Source: Pseudohaliea sp964438205 (GTDB taxonomy: Bacteria > Pseudomonadota > Gammaproteobacteria > Pseudomonadales > Halieaceae). Taken from it: a DNA stretch of 64,000 bases. This document shows positions 8,816-17,498 of the stretch, one piece after another. Location: positions 1-64,000 of the forward strand of contig CAYTJQ010000008.1 of NCBI GenBank assembly GCA_964438205.1. Reading direction: 5' to 3'. How positions within the stretch are numbered: position 1 is the stretch's first letter; the number at the start of each line of letters is the position of its first letter. The position numbers and the translations under genes were made by a program. The notes beneath the pieces were generated by a model, which did not search any database, was not told the origin of the DNA, and worked only from the letters and a program-made list of their open reading frames with translations.

Positions 8816-9478
8816 GTGATTGACTGGGACAGCATCGACACCGTACTGCTGGATATGGACGGCACGCTCCTCGACCTGCACTACGACAACCACTTCTGGC
8901 TCGAGTACCTGCCGCAGCGCTATGCTGACCTAAAGGGCATCTCCTCCGACGAGGCCCTTGAGCGCATGCGCGGCCACTTCGACGAACTGCACGGCACGCT
9001 GGCCTGGTATTGCCTCGACCACTGGTCGCAGCTCCTGGACCTGGACATTCCCGCACTCAAGCGGGAAATCCGCCACATGATCCGCATCCGCCCGCACGCG
9101 CTGGAGTTCCTGCGCCGGCTGCACGAGAGCCCGAAGCAGGTGGTACTCGTGACCAACGCGCACCCCGTCACCCTGGATATCAAGATGGCGGAAATCGACA
9201 TCCGTCCCTGGTTCGACGACGTGGTGGTATCGCACCAGTTCGCGGCCGCGAAGGAGGAGCAGCGCTTCTGGGAGCGGCTGCAGGCGCAGCACCCCTTCGA
9301 CCCGTCCCGCACCCTGTTCATCGACGATACGGAAAGCGTGCTCGAGGCCGCGCGGGAGTATGGTATCGCCCACCTGCTGACACTCCTGCAGCCCGACAGC
9401 CAGCGGCAGAAACGGCTGGCTACGCGCTTTCCCGGCATCCACCACTTCGACGAGATCATGCCCGGGGTCGTGGCATGA
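8816..9478 (+). CDS. HAD-IA hydrolase, GMP/IMP nucleotidase YrfG-like
   Basis: A 220-residue haloacid-dehalogenase-family phosphatase. Motif I is LLDMDGTLLDLHYDN (about residues 10-24), motif II is VTNAHP, and motif IV is FIDDTESVLEAA. E. coli YrfG begins with nearly the same arrangement and dephosphorylates purine nucleotides. I chose the GTG at 8816, with gcagg 5 bases upstream. The longer ATG start at 8774 would translate a short repeat and overlaps a possible -10 box (cataat). The stop overlaps the hslR start (ATGA). Confidence 0.85.
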   Translation: MIDWDSIDTVLLDMDGTLLDLHYDNHFWLEYLPQRYADLKGISSDEALERMRGHFDELHGTLAWYCLDHWSQLLDLDIPALKREIRHMIRIRPHALEFLRRLHESPKQVVLVTNAHPVTLDIKMAEIDIRPWFDDVVVSHQFAAAKEEQRFWERLQAQHPFDPSRTLFIDDTESVLEAAREYGIAHLLTLLQPDSQRQKRLATRFPGIHHFDEIMPGVVA

Positions 9479-9888
9479 GTGGCGGCAGGAGCGATCCGGG
9501 CCTCCCGCGCCTGCGCGTGGACAAGTGGCTCTGGGCCGCGCGCTTCTTCAAGTCCCGCAGTCTCGCCAAGGCGGCGATCGAGGGCGGCAAGGTGCAGATG
9601 GACGGGCAGCGGGTGAAGGTCTCGAGGGAAATCGGCCCCGGCGATGTGCTGCGGATCCGCCAGGGCCGGGACGAGCGCGAGGTCACCGTGCTCGCGCTCT
9701 CGGATCAGCGCCGCGGGGCGCCCGAGGCACGGCAGCTCTACGAGGAAAGCCCCGAGAGCATCGCCCGCCGCGAGGCCGAGGCCGCCGCCCGCCGCGCCGC
9801 TGGCGGCATCACGCCGAATCCCAACCGCCGCCCGAGCAAGCGGGAGCGGCGGTTGATCCACCGGTTCAAGGATGTCTCCGGCAGCTGA
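9475..9888 (+). CDS. hslR: Heat shock protein 15, S4-domain RNA-binding protein
   Basis: A 137-residue protein with an N-terminal S4 domain (LRVDKWLWAARFFKSRSLA, about residues 13-31). In E. coli, Hsp15 binds stalled 50S subunits carrying nascent chains after heat shock and helps recycle them. The C-terminal tail is basic. The start overlaps the stop of the nucleotidase gene; yrfG and hslR are also neighbours in E. coli, which supports both assignments. Confidence 0.9.
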   Translation: MSGGRSDPGLPRLRVDKWLWAARFFKSRSLAKAAIEGGKVQMDGQRVKVSREIGPGDVLRIRQGRDEREVTVLALSDQRRGAPEARQLYEESPESIARREAEAAARRAAGGITPNPNRRPSKRERRLIHRFKDVSGS

Positions 9889-9914
9889 ACACCCGGCGAG
9901 GTGGGGCGGGCCAC

Positions 9915-11120
9915 CTAGACCGCAACAATCCGGTTCCGCCCCTCGGCCTTGGCCTGGTAGAGCGCCGCGTCTGCTGCATCGATGAGATTGATCGGGTCGA
10001 TATCGCCGTCCGGCGCCACGGTGAGGATACCCTGGCTGACGGTCACCCGGTCGCCGTTGCCGGAGCTGCGATGCGGGATGTTCTCCTCGTACACCAGCTC
10101 CGCCAGGCGCTCGGCCGTACGCCGGGCGATCGCTGCGTCGGCCCCCGGCAGGATGAGGATGAACTCCTCGCCGCCGTAGCGGCCCGCCACCTCCCCTGCC
10201 CGGCTCGTGGCCTTGGCGAGAATATCGCCCAGGCGCCGCAGCACGTCGTCACCGGCCGGGTGGCCGTAGGTATCGTTGTAGAGCTTGAAGTAGTCCACAT
10301 CGATGAGGATCAGCGAGAGCTCGCCGCCGTTGCGGCGGGCCCGGTTGATCTCCTGGCGCAGCACGTGGTTCACCAGGCGGCGGTTGCCGAGACCGGTGAG
10401 TTCGTCGATGTTCGCGAGATCCGTCAGCTGGCGCCGGGCCTCCTTCAGCTGGCGGTTGCGGTCGCGCAGGGAGCCGGTGAGTTCACCCAGCTCCCGGGCC
10501 ATGGCCTCCCGCTCCCAGCTCAGGGAGATCATGGAGCGGAAGGAGCCGTGAATCCAGTTGCTCACCACCAGCAGCAGCGCGCAGACAGCCAGCAGTACCA
10601 ATCCCACGAGCAGGTTGTGGGGCTGCTCCCAGACATGCACCAGGCTCCACCAGCCGATGGGGAACAGCGAGGTGAAGAGAAAAACCAGGAAATACTCACG
10701 GACCACGACCATCACGGCGAGCGAGATGGTGGTGATCAGCACGATGATCAGCAGGAGTACGTACTGGATGGTGAGCGGCACCCGCGGCGCGACGCCGATG
10801 TAGGTGACCGACCAGATCGCCCCGGTCACCAGCGCACCGAAGATCAGCCGCCAGAAGAGGCGCCGCGGATCCCGCTGGTAGGCCCGCTCGGCCAGCGCAT
10901 TGCTCATGTGCAGGGAGCGCAGGAGCAGCAGGATCAATACCATCGACGCCCACAGCAGCAGCTGCGTGAGCTCGAAGTAGGGCCAGAGCAGCGCCACCAC
11001 GGCCAGCGCCGCGATGAAGTTGGAGCTCATGCTGGCCACGCGGCCGTTCTGCATGAGCATCTCCAGCTGTGCGGCGAAGAGCTCATCGTCTCCGATGTGG
11101 GGCTGGTAGATCATCCCCAC
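9915..11120 (-). CDS. Membrane-anchored GGDEF diguanylate cyclase
   Basis: A 401-residue protein. About residues 35-215 contain several hydrophobic helices without a recognised sensory domain. A short coiled coil (about 225-250) follows, then a GGDEF domain with substrate loop DVDYFKLYND and active-site GGEEF (RYGGEEFILI). The family makes cyclic di-GMP. The inhibitory I-site upstream of GGEEF reads RAGE rather than RxxD, so product inhibition may be weak. The gene is convergent with hslR. Confidence 0.9.
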   Translation of the reverse strand: MGMIYQPHIGDDELFAAQLEMLMQNGRVASMSSNFIAALAVVALLWPYFELTQLLLWASMVLILLLLRSLHMSNALAERAYQRDPRRLFWRLIFGALVTGAIWSVTYIGVAPRVPLTIQYVLLLIIVLITTISLAVMVVVREYFLVFLFTSLFPIGWWSLVHVWEQPHNLLVGLVLLAVCALLLVVSNWIHGSFRSMISLSWEREAMARELGELTGSLRDRNRQLKEARRQLTDLANIDELTGLGNRRLVNHVLRQEINRARRNGGELSLILIDVDYFKLYNDTYGHPAGDDVLRRLGDILAKATSRAGEVAGRYGGEEFILILPGADAAIARRTAERLAELVYEENIPHRSSGNGDRVTVSQGILTVAPDGDIDPINLIDAADAALYQAKAEGRNRIVAV

Positions 11121-11257
11121 AGTCTACCCCCACCCGGTCGAGGCGCCAGCGCAGCTTTGCAGGGCTGCGACGGGGATCACAGGGCGGCCGTTGCCCGAAC
11201 CCGGTGATTGGGCGACACTCCGGGACGGAGGGGGCACAGAGGAGCGGGCGACAGCCG

Positions 11258-11968
11258 ATGTTCGAATGGCGGAGCACACGCATGTTCTTCGGCATCCTGC
11301 TGTGCCTGCCAATGCTGCATCTCGCCTGGTTGGTATCCGGTGAGTTCCGAGCCTACCTGGACCCGTCACCGAAGGCCTGGGCAGAGGAAATGCAGGCCAT
11401 CGTCCGAGCCGACGAGACGCTCACGCTCCCGGAGAACCCGGTGCTCGTGGTCGGCGGGCGGCGCGTCGCACTCTGGGACGACCTGCCGGACATGCTCGCC
11501 CCGTACCCCACGTTGTTGCGGGGCCTCGGCGACGCGACCATCGAGGACATCACCCACTACTATGACCGGCTGATCGGCTACTACCGTCCGGACATCCTCG
11601 TGCTGCTGCCGAGCTATGCGGACCTGCACCTGCGGGACGACAAGCGGCCCGACGACCTCGTTGCCGCCGTCCGCAACCTCGTCGAACTCAACGCGCAGCA
11701 CCTGGCGACAGCCATGGTGTACGTGATCGCCCCGCTGAAGATGCCGCTGCACCCCGGCGACGACGCGCGCATCGAGGCCATGAGCGAGGCCCTGGCTGCC
11801 TGGACGGCGAGAGAGCGCGGTGTTGCCCTCATCGACGCCAACGGGCTCCTCGCCGGGCCGGACGGGCGCCCGAACCCCGCGCTCTACCGCGGCGACGGGA
11901 TCAACCTGAACGAGGCGGGATACCTGCGGCTGGCCATGGTTCTGCGGGAGGCGCTCAGGAACGCCTAG
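11258..11968 (+). CDS. SGNH/GDSL-hydrolase-like membrane-anchored protein
   Basis: A 236-residue protein with an N-terminal hydrophobic anchor or uncleaved signal (MFFGILLCLPMLHLAWLV). The C-terminal GDGINLNEAGYLRLA resembles the terminal Asp-x-x-(His/Asn) block of SGNH hydrolases, and VVGGRRVALWDDLP (about 64-77) sits where the first block would be. A classical GDS serine is not evident, so catalytic status is uncertain. The ATG at 11258 was chosen because it directly precedes the hydrophobic segment; the longer frame upstream is arginine-rich and unlikely to be coding. Confidence 0.6.
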   Translation: MFEWRSTRMFFGILLCLPMLHLAWLVSGEFRAYLDPSPKAWAEEMQAIVRADETLTLPENPVLVVGGRRVALWDDLPDMLAPYPTLLRGLGDATIEDITHYYDRLIGYYRPDILVLLPSYADLHLRDDKRPDDLVAAVRNLVELNAQHLATAMVYVIAPLKMPLHPGDDARIEAMSEALAAWTARERGVALIDANGLLAGPDGRPNPALYRGDGINLNEAGYLRLAMVLREALRNA

Positions 11969-12049
11969 CGGGCCTGAACCGGATCATTGCCACGCTTCCC
12001 TGATCCGAATCAATAGGGGAACGCATAACGGGTCACAGGGGCTGGCATT

Positions 12050-14020
12050 ATGCGCTACTATTCACCCATGTTTGCAGAGATCCCGACAGTCCGCCCCGCC
12101 ACGCCGCTTCTCGATGCCGTGGACGCCGGGCGCTCCATCCGCGACCTGGGCGAGGAAGAGCTGAACCAGCTCGCGCACGACCTGCGTGCCTACCTGCTCT
12201 ACAGCGTGGGCCAGTCCGGCGGGCACTTCGGTGCCGGCCTCGGGGTGGTCGAGCTGACGATCGCGCTCCATCACATTTTCAACACGCCGGAGGATCGCAT
12301 CGTCTGGGACGTGGGCCACCAGGCCTATCCCCACAAGATTCTCACCGGGCGCATGCAGCGGATGCACACCATGCGCCAGGCCGATGGCCTCTCCGGCTTC
12401 CCCAAGCGCAGCGAGAGCGAGTACGACACCTTCGGCGTCGGCCACTCCTCCACCAGCATCTCCGCTGCCATGGGCATGGCCCTGGCTGCCGAGAAGCAGG
12501 GCATCGACCGCCGCGTAGTGGCGGTTATCGGTGACGGCGCCATCACCGGCGGCATGGCCTTCGAGGCCCTGGCCCATGCCGGCGACGTGCGCCCCAACAT
12601 GCTGGTCGTGCTCAACGACAACCAGATGTCGATTGGCTACAACACCGGGGGGCTGGCGACCTATTTCGCCAAGATCTGGGCCAGCAAGACCTACATCACC
12701 ATGCGCGAGGGCAGCAAGAAGGTCCTCAAGAAGATGCGCCCGGCCTGGGACCTCGCCAAGCGCACGGAAGAACACATGAAAGGCATGGTTGCCCCGGGCA
12801 CGCTCTTCGAGGAACTCGGCTGGCACTACATCGGCCCCATCGACGGCCACGACCTGCCCCAGCTCGTGCAGACGCTCGAGAACATGCGCGACCTCAAGGG
12901 CCCGCAGTTCCTGCACATCTGTACCCGCAAGGGCCGCGGCTACGAGCCGGCGGAGCAGGACCCGGTGGGCTTCCACGCCATCAACAAGATCGAGGCGCCC
13001 AAGGCCGACGACAAGCCGGCGCCCATGCCGGTGCCCGCCCCTTCTCAACAAAAGCCGAAACCGAAGCTGCCGAAGTACCAGGACGTGTTCGGGCGCTGGC
13101 TCTGCGACATGGCCGAGAAGGACGACAAGCTCGTCGGTATCACCCCCGCCATGTGCGAGGGTTCGGGCATGGTGGAGTTCGCCAGGCGCTTCCCGGACCG
13201 TTTCTACGACGTCGCCATCGCCGAGCAGCATGCCGTGACGCTGGCCGCCGGCATGGCCTGCGACGGCATGAAGCCGGTGGTCGCTATCTATTCCACGTTT
13301 CTGCAGCGGGCCTACGACCAGTTCATCCACGACGTGGCCATCCAGAACCTCGACGTGACCTACGCGATCGACCGCGCAGGCCTCGTCGGCCAGGACGGCC
13401 CCACGCACCAGGGCGCTTTCGACCTTTCCTACATGCGCTGTATCCCGAACCTGGTGGTCGGCGCGCCGTCGGACGAGAACGAGTGCCGGCAAATGCTCTA
13501 CACGGCTTACCAGCACCCGGGGCCCGCAGCCGTGCGCTATCCGCGCGGTACCGGGCCGGGGGCACTTATCGAAGACGCCATGACGGCCATGCCGATCGGC
13601 AAGGGCGTCGTGGTGCGCACAGGCGCCGACATCGCCATCCTAAACTTCGGCACGCTGCTGCCGGAGGCGCTCGAAGCCGGGAAACAGCTTGGCGCCACCG
13701 TTGTCGACATGCGCTGGGTGAAGCCGCTTGACGAGGCGCTGCTTCGCGAACTGAGCACCGGGCACACGGTATTCCTCACGGTCGAGGAGAACGCGATTGC
13801 GGGGGGGGCCGGGTCCGCGGTGAGTGAGTTCCTCGACAGCGAAGGTATCCTCACGGCCGTGCACCGCGCCGGTATCCGGGATCAATTCGTGGAGCACGGT
13901 TCGCAGGGACAGCAGCGTGAAAGACACGGTCTGACGGCGGAACAGCTGGTAAGGCTGGTAAGGCCGATCACGGAACAGAACGAAGCGGAGTCGGTCGCCT
14001 CCATCCGGGTTCAGGCCTGA
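12050..14020 (+). CDS. dxs: 1-deoxy-D-xylulose-5-phosphate synthase
   Basis: A 656-residue thiamine-diphosphate transketolase-fold enzyme that condenses pyruvate and glyceraldehyde-3-phosphate, the first step of the MEP isoprenoid pathway. The ThDP motif is visible as GDGAITGGMAFEAL ... LNDNQMSIGYN (about residues 160-204); the pyrimidine-domain segment AIAEQHAVTLAAGMACDG follows at about 388-405. An AGGGG about 8 bases upstream supports the ATG at 12050 over that at 12068. In many relatives dxs follows ispA; here ispA lies 12 kb away in xseB-ispA. Confidence 0.96.
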   Translation: MRYYSPMFAEIPTVRPATPLLDAVDAGRSIRDLGEEELNQLAHDLRAYLLYSVGQSGGHFGAGLGVVELTIALHHIFNTPEDRIVWDVGHQAYPHKILTGRMQRMHTMRQADGLSGFPKRSESEYDTFGVGHSSTSISAAMGMALAAEKQGIDRRVVAVIGDGAITGGMAFEALAHAGDVRPNMLVVLNDNQMSIGYNTGGLATYFAKIWASKTYITMREGSKKVLKKMRPAWDLAKRTEEHMKGMVAPGTLFEELGWHYIGPIDGHDLPQLVQTLENMRDLKGPQFLHICTRKGRGYEPAEQDPVGFHAINKIEAPKADDKPAPMPVPAPSQQKPKPKLPKYQDVFGRWLCDMAEKDDKLVGITPAMCEGSGMVEFARRFPDRFYDVAIAEQHAVTLAAGMACDGMKPVVAIYSTFLQRAYDQFIHDVAIQNLDVTYAIDRAGLVGQDGPTHQGAFDLSYMRCIPNLVVGAPSDENECRQMLYTAYQHPGPAAVRYPRGTGPGALIEDAMTAMPIGKGVVVRTGADIAILNFGTLLPEALEAGKQLGATVVDMRWVKPLDEALLRELSTGHTVFLTVEENAIAGGAGSAVSEFLDSEGILTAVHRAGIRDQFVEHGSQGQQRERHGLTAEQLVRLVRPITEQNEAESVASIRVQA

Positions 14021-14410
14021 GCCGGGAAAACGGGCACGACGGCCCGGCAAACACGCCGGCATCAGCTTCTACAATTTCCCGCCTTTGAAGCAACCAGGCT
14101 TTCCCGCGCCGGGCAGCGGACACCCGGAATTTCAATTGACCATCCAGGGCTTTGCGGCCCGATTAAATAACACGGACTGATTTCAACCCATTGCCTAGCG
14201 GCATTTAACTGGGCTGACGGACCGTGATAATTTTCCCGCGAGAAAAAGTATAACGATCTCACGCAGTCTGCCACTTCAACAGTTTTTCGGGACGCTCTCC
14301 TATTTATTCTCCCCGTGAAGCAGCTTATTCAAGCGCCGGAATCGATACATACTAATTGACAGAACAAAGTGTATAATTCTTCGCATATACCGAATCAGAG
14401 GAATATACCA
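14021..14410. promoter_or_regulatory. AT-rich intergenic region upstream of the H-NS-like gene
   Basis: A 390-bp gene-free stretch that becomes clearly AT-rich from about 14080 onward, in sharp contrast to the rest of the window. It holds a perfect TATAAT at 14372-14377 and a TTGACA at 14356-14361, but they are only 10 bases apart, so they cannot form one ordinary sigma-70 promoter. AGAGGA at 14397-14402 is a good ribosome-binding site for the ATG at 14411. H-NS-type proteins bind curved AT-rich DNA, so autoregulation here is plausible. Confidence 0.5.
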
Positions 14411-14842
14411 ATGTCCACCTTCCGCGACCTGCTCTCTTCCAAGACCACGCTCAAGGCCGACGCGCGCAAGCTCGCCATCGATGAGCTCGAGAAACTCATC
14501 AAGGCCCTGAATGAGGTCCTGGCCGCCGAGAAAGCCAAGGCGGCGAAGAAAGAGGAAGCCGCGCGGGAGGCGAACATCCGCAAGATCAACAAGCTGCTTG
14601 CGGAGACGGGCCTCGACCCGGAGGACCTCAAGAATCGGAAGGCGAGCAAGCACAAGGCCGACCCGAAGGCCCGCGGCAAAGCCGGCAAGCGCGCGAAGGT
14701 CAAGCCCAAGTACCGGCTGGTCGTCGACGGCAAGGAGCACCTCTGGTCGGGCCGCGGTCGTGCGCCGAAGGCATTCCAGGCGCACTTCGATGCCGGAAAC
14801 AGCAAGGAAAGCTGCCTCATCGAACCCGCCGGCAAGCGCTGA
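14411..14842 (+). CDS. H-NS family nucleoid-associated protein
   Basis: A 143-residue protein with the two-part H-NS layout: an N-terminal helical, coiled-coil oligomerisation region (about residues 15-75), a lysine-rich linker (about 78-98) and a C-terminal DNA-binding motif, HLWSGRGRAPKAFQAHF (about 112-128), containing the W-x-GRGR-x-P core. Such proteins silence AT-rich foreign DNA. The start has AGAGGA 8 bases upstream. It precedes two AraC-family regulators and an exopolysaccharide-type locus, possible targets, but that is inference. Confidence 0.85.
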   Translation: MSTFRDLLSSKTTLKADARKLAIDELEKLIKALNEVLAAEKAKAAKKEEAAREANIRKINKLLAETGLDPEDLKNRKASKHKADPKARGKAGKRAKVKPKYRLVVDGKEHLWSGRGRAPKAFQAHFDAGNSKESCLIEPAGKR

Positions 14843-14852
14843 AAGGCCTCGC

Positions 14853-14879
14853 CGCGGCGGCACCGGTCCGGCCGCCGCG
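14853..14879 (+). terminator. GC-rich hairpin after the H-NS-like gene
   Basis: A perfect 9-bp stem (cgcggcggc at 14853-14861, gccgccgcg at 14871-14879) with a 9-base loop lies 10 bp after the H-NS-like stop codon. No T-tract follows, so it is a weak candidate terminator and could instead be a plain palindrome. Confidence 0.35.
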
Positions 14880-15041
14880 CATCTCCTCCCCGACCGGGCC
14901 TTGCGCCAGCCCTGGCATAGGTCCTGAGACAAAACCCACCGGTACCTGAGGGAAGCGGGCCCCACCGCCTGTACTTGCCCGATGGCGTCGATAGACTGCC
15001 CCTTGTAGACAACAGGAGCGGAAGAGCCGCCCGGGAGGCCC

Positions 15042-16109
15042 GTGGCAAAGGATGGCTTGCCCACCAATGGCGTGATCTGCGGCGAGTTTCCAGCAGACCG
15101 AATCCCCCGAAAACACCACCTGTCACTGTGGCGCCGCGTCTGCGCCGGCGAGTGTGAGGTCGTACCCCTCACCGGGGACTGGCTGTTCCGGGACGACATA
15201 GAATCCTGTGCCCTGTACGATCTCCTGATTACTCGCCAGGCCATGAGTGCGACGCGCTACGAACGCACGGGCAGACACGTGGAGCGCAGCGGCGATGCCT
15301 GGGTCGTACTCTGGTACCTCCGTAGCGGCAGCTTCACAGCGGTCTTTGACGACCGCACCCATGTCCGCCTGGAGCCCGGATCCCTCTGCGTGCTGGACTG
15401 GAGCGTACCGCACGTCTCCGTCGCCTCCGACCATGAGCTGGTCACGGTCGCGTTCCCGCGGAGCCAGGTGCCTGCGGCGGAACTCATGGGCTCGCGAACG
15501 CCGGCGGTCACCTGGGCGCCCGGCAGCGCGCAGGGGGAGATCCTGGGCGGCGCGCTCGAGAACCTCCTGTCGCAGCTGTCCCAGCTCGACCGCGACGCGG
15601 CCGCCGCCCTGGCTGCCGGTTTCACCGGCCTCGTCGCCGGCCTGCTGCTCGCCGAGGGCGAACTGCTGCACAACCGCTACGCGGAAACCTCGCGCGCTGA
15701 CACCATGAAGCAGTTCGTCAATGAGCACCTCCGCGACCCCAGCCTCGGCGTACAGACGCTCTGTGAGCGGTTCCATTGTTCCCGGGCGACGGTGTACCGG
15801 TTTTTCGAGGCCGAAGGTGGCGTCGCCTCCTACATCCAGCGCCAGCGGCTTCACGCCTGCATGCGCGAACTCACCCGCATCCAGAGCCCGCCCAAGGGCG
15901 TGCTCGAGCAGGTGGCCTCGGCCTGGGGTTTCACCAGCCCGCACCGGTTCAGCCGCCTGTTCCGGGCCCAGTTCGGTCTCTCGCCGCAGGAAGCCCTGCG
16001 TGCGCAGGCGCCGCCGGACAGGAAGCAGCCCGCATTGCGCAGCGAGCAGAACTACTGGCAGTACGCGGAACTGCTGAACGGATGGATCGCCAGTCGCAGA
16101 CGGCAGTGA
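15042..16109 (+). CDS. AraC-family transcriptional regulator (first of a tandem pair)
   Basis: A 355-residue protein. About residues 30-220 resemble the AraC-binding-like N-terminal sensor domain. The C-terminal two-helix-turn-helix domain (about 225-330) has LCERFHCSRATVYRFFEAEGG in its first HTH and WGFTSPHRFSRLFRAQFGLSP in the second. The GTG at 15042 follows a GGAGG. The N-terminal region aligns by eye with the paralogue at 16344, supporting this start. The two copies share the core CSRATVYR. The ligand and target genes are unknown. Confidence 0.85.
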   Translation: MAKDGLPTNGVICGEFPADRIPRKHHLSLWRRVCAGECEVVPLTGDWLFRDDIESCALYDLLITRQAMSATRYERTGRHVERSGDAWVVLWYLRSGSFTAVFDDRTHVRLEPGSLCVLDWSVPHVSVASDHELVTVAFPRSQVPAAELMGSRTPAVTWAPGSAQGEILGGALENLLSQLSQLDRDAAAALAAGFTGLVAGLLLAEGELLHNRYAETSRADTMKQFVNEHLRDPSLGVQTLCERFHCSRATVYRFFEAEGGVASYIQRQRLHACMRELTRIQSPPKGVLEQVASAWGFTSPHRFSRLFRAQFGLSPQEALRAQAPPDRKQPALRSEQNYWQYAELLNGWIASRRRQ

Positions 16110-16343
16110 AGCTGCCGGGTTCGCCGGGTGCGTTCACGGGGACGTTGCCCGCACACGTCTCAGCCAAGCTGCTGCTTTATCCCGTTTTCGTCAAAGAACT
16201 GCCATAAAACGTCATCTGCCCCTGACCTGTTCGGGCCACGGCCGCGTAACATAAAGAAAGCATAGGGCAGCGGTAGCAATAATGACCGTAAGGCTTGCAG
16301 CAGGCACGGCGGGCGTGGGGGAGGCGGTTGCGGGGAAGCTCGG

Positions 16344-17459
16344 GTGACGCTGCCTGCAGCAGGCAACCAGCGTCCGCTGCAGCGTCTTTGCGTGCAGGCG
16401 GACAAACTGCCGCGGGCGCAGCACCTGGCCGCCGTCCGCCTCGCCCTCGCGGGACACTGCGAGGTCGCCCCGCTGACCACGCCCTGGTCCCTGCAGCGCC
16501 CCATGGAGAGCTGGCGCGTCGACGGCCTGCTGCTCAGCCGCTGGAGCATGTCCGCCGCGCGACATGAGCGCAGCCAGGTGCTGGCAGACAACGGCGGCAA
16601 CGACTGGCTCCTGCTGCGCATGCTGCAGCAGGGCCACCAGGCACTGTGCATCGACGACCGGCACCACGTTACCGCCACCACCGACACCCTCCTGCTCACG
16701 GACTGGTCCCTGCCCTGGGCCTGCAACAGCAGCGACTGCGACCTGATCACCGTCGGCATTCCGCGCAGCCGCCTCGCGGCCAGCAAGCTGCTGAACCGCA
16801 AGGTCCCCGCTCTCAGCTGGGCGTGCAGTTCCGCCGAGGGCAGCCAGCTGGCCGCCCTGGTGGAACTGCTCTGGCAGCAGCTGCCGAGGCTCGACGCCGC
16901 CAGCGCCCACGGCGTTGCCCTCGGGTTTATCGGTTTCCTCGATGGGCTGCTCGGTAATCATCCGCTGCTCCTGCGCAACCAGTACGCCAATACCTCCCGC
17001 CTGGCCGCCATGAAGTCACTGCTCAACCAGCGCCTGCGCGACCCGGAGCTCGACGTCGGCACGCTCTGCGAACACTTCGATTGCTCCCGTGCCACGGTCT
17101 ACCGCCTGTTCGAGCGAGACGGCGGCGTGGCGGCCTTCATCCTGCAACAGCGACTGCAGCGCTGCCTGCGCGAGCTCACGAGCGGCACCTGGCCCGGGGA
17201 GGCATCGCTCGAAGCACTGGCCCGACGCTGGCACCTCGGCGGGCTGTCGCGGCTGGAGCGGCTTTTCGCGGCACACTATGGTCTGTCGCCGCAGGCGGTC
17301 GTCGCCGCCCGCCGCGCCGTCGAGGCCGGCCCCGGCGGCAGCACGAGCCTACAGTTTCAGCACGCCGACGCGATCAACCGCGCAATCTCCGAGGGCAGCG
17401 AATCCTATCCCGGAGGGCCGCAGCAGGACCTCCCGGTGCCTGCCGTAGCGGGGCGCTGA
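16344..17459 (+). CDS. AraC-family transcriptional regulator (second of a tandem pair)
   Basis: A 371-residue paralogue of the preceding gene. The sensor-like domain spans about residues 35-230; the AraC DNA-binding domain spans about 235-340, with LCEHFDCSRATVYRLFERDGG as first HTH and LSRLERLFAAHYGLSPQAV in the second. The start is a GTG with GGGGAAG 5-6 bases upstream. The 234-bp gap before it has room for its own promoter, but I see no strong sigma-70 pair. It may regulate the neighbouring glycan genes, which run toward it, but there is no direct evidence. Confidence 0.83.
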   Translation: MTLPAAGNQRPLQRLCVQADKLPRAQHLAAVRLALAGHCEVAPLTTPWSLQRPMESWRVDGLLLSRWSMSAARHERSQVLADNGGNDWLLLRMLQQGHQALCIDDRHHVTATTDTLLLTDWSLPWACNSSDCDLITVGIPRSRLAASKLLNRKVPALSWACSSAEGSQLAALVELLWQQLPRLDAASAHGVALGFIGFLDGLLGNHPLLLRNQYANTSRLAAMKSLLNQRLRDPELDVGTLCEHFDCSRATVYRLFERDGGVAAFILQQRLQRCLRELTSGTWPGEASLEALARRWHLGGLSRLERLFAAHYGLSPQAVVAARRAVEAGPGGSTSLQFQHADAINRAISEGSESYPGGPQQDLPVPAVAGR

Positions 17460-17498
17460 GCAAAGGTCCCCGGCGCCGACCGAGACCCGCATCACGCG

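Noticed and set aside
14356..14377. TTGACA plus TATAAT as one promoter for the H-NS-like gene
   Set aside because: The spacer is 10 bases, too short for sigma-70; the -10 alone may still be used.
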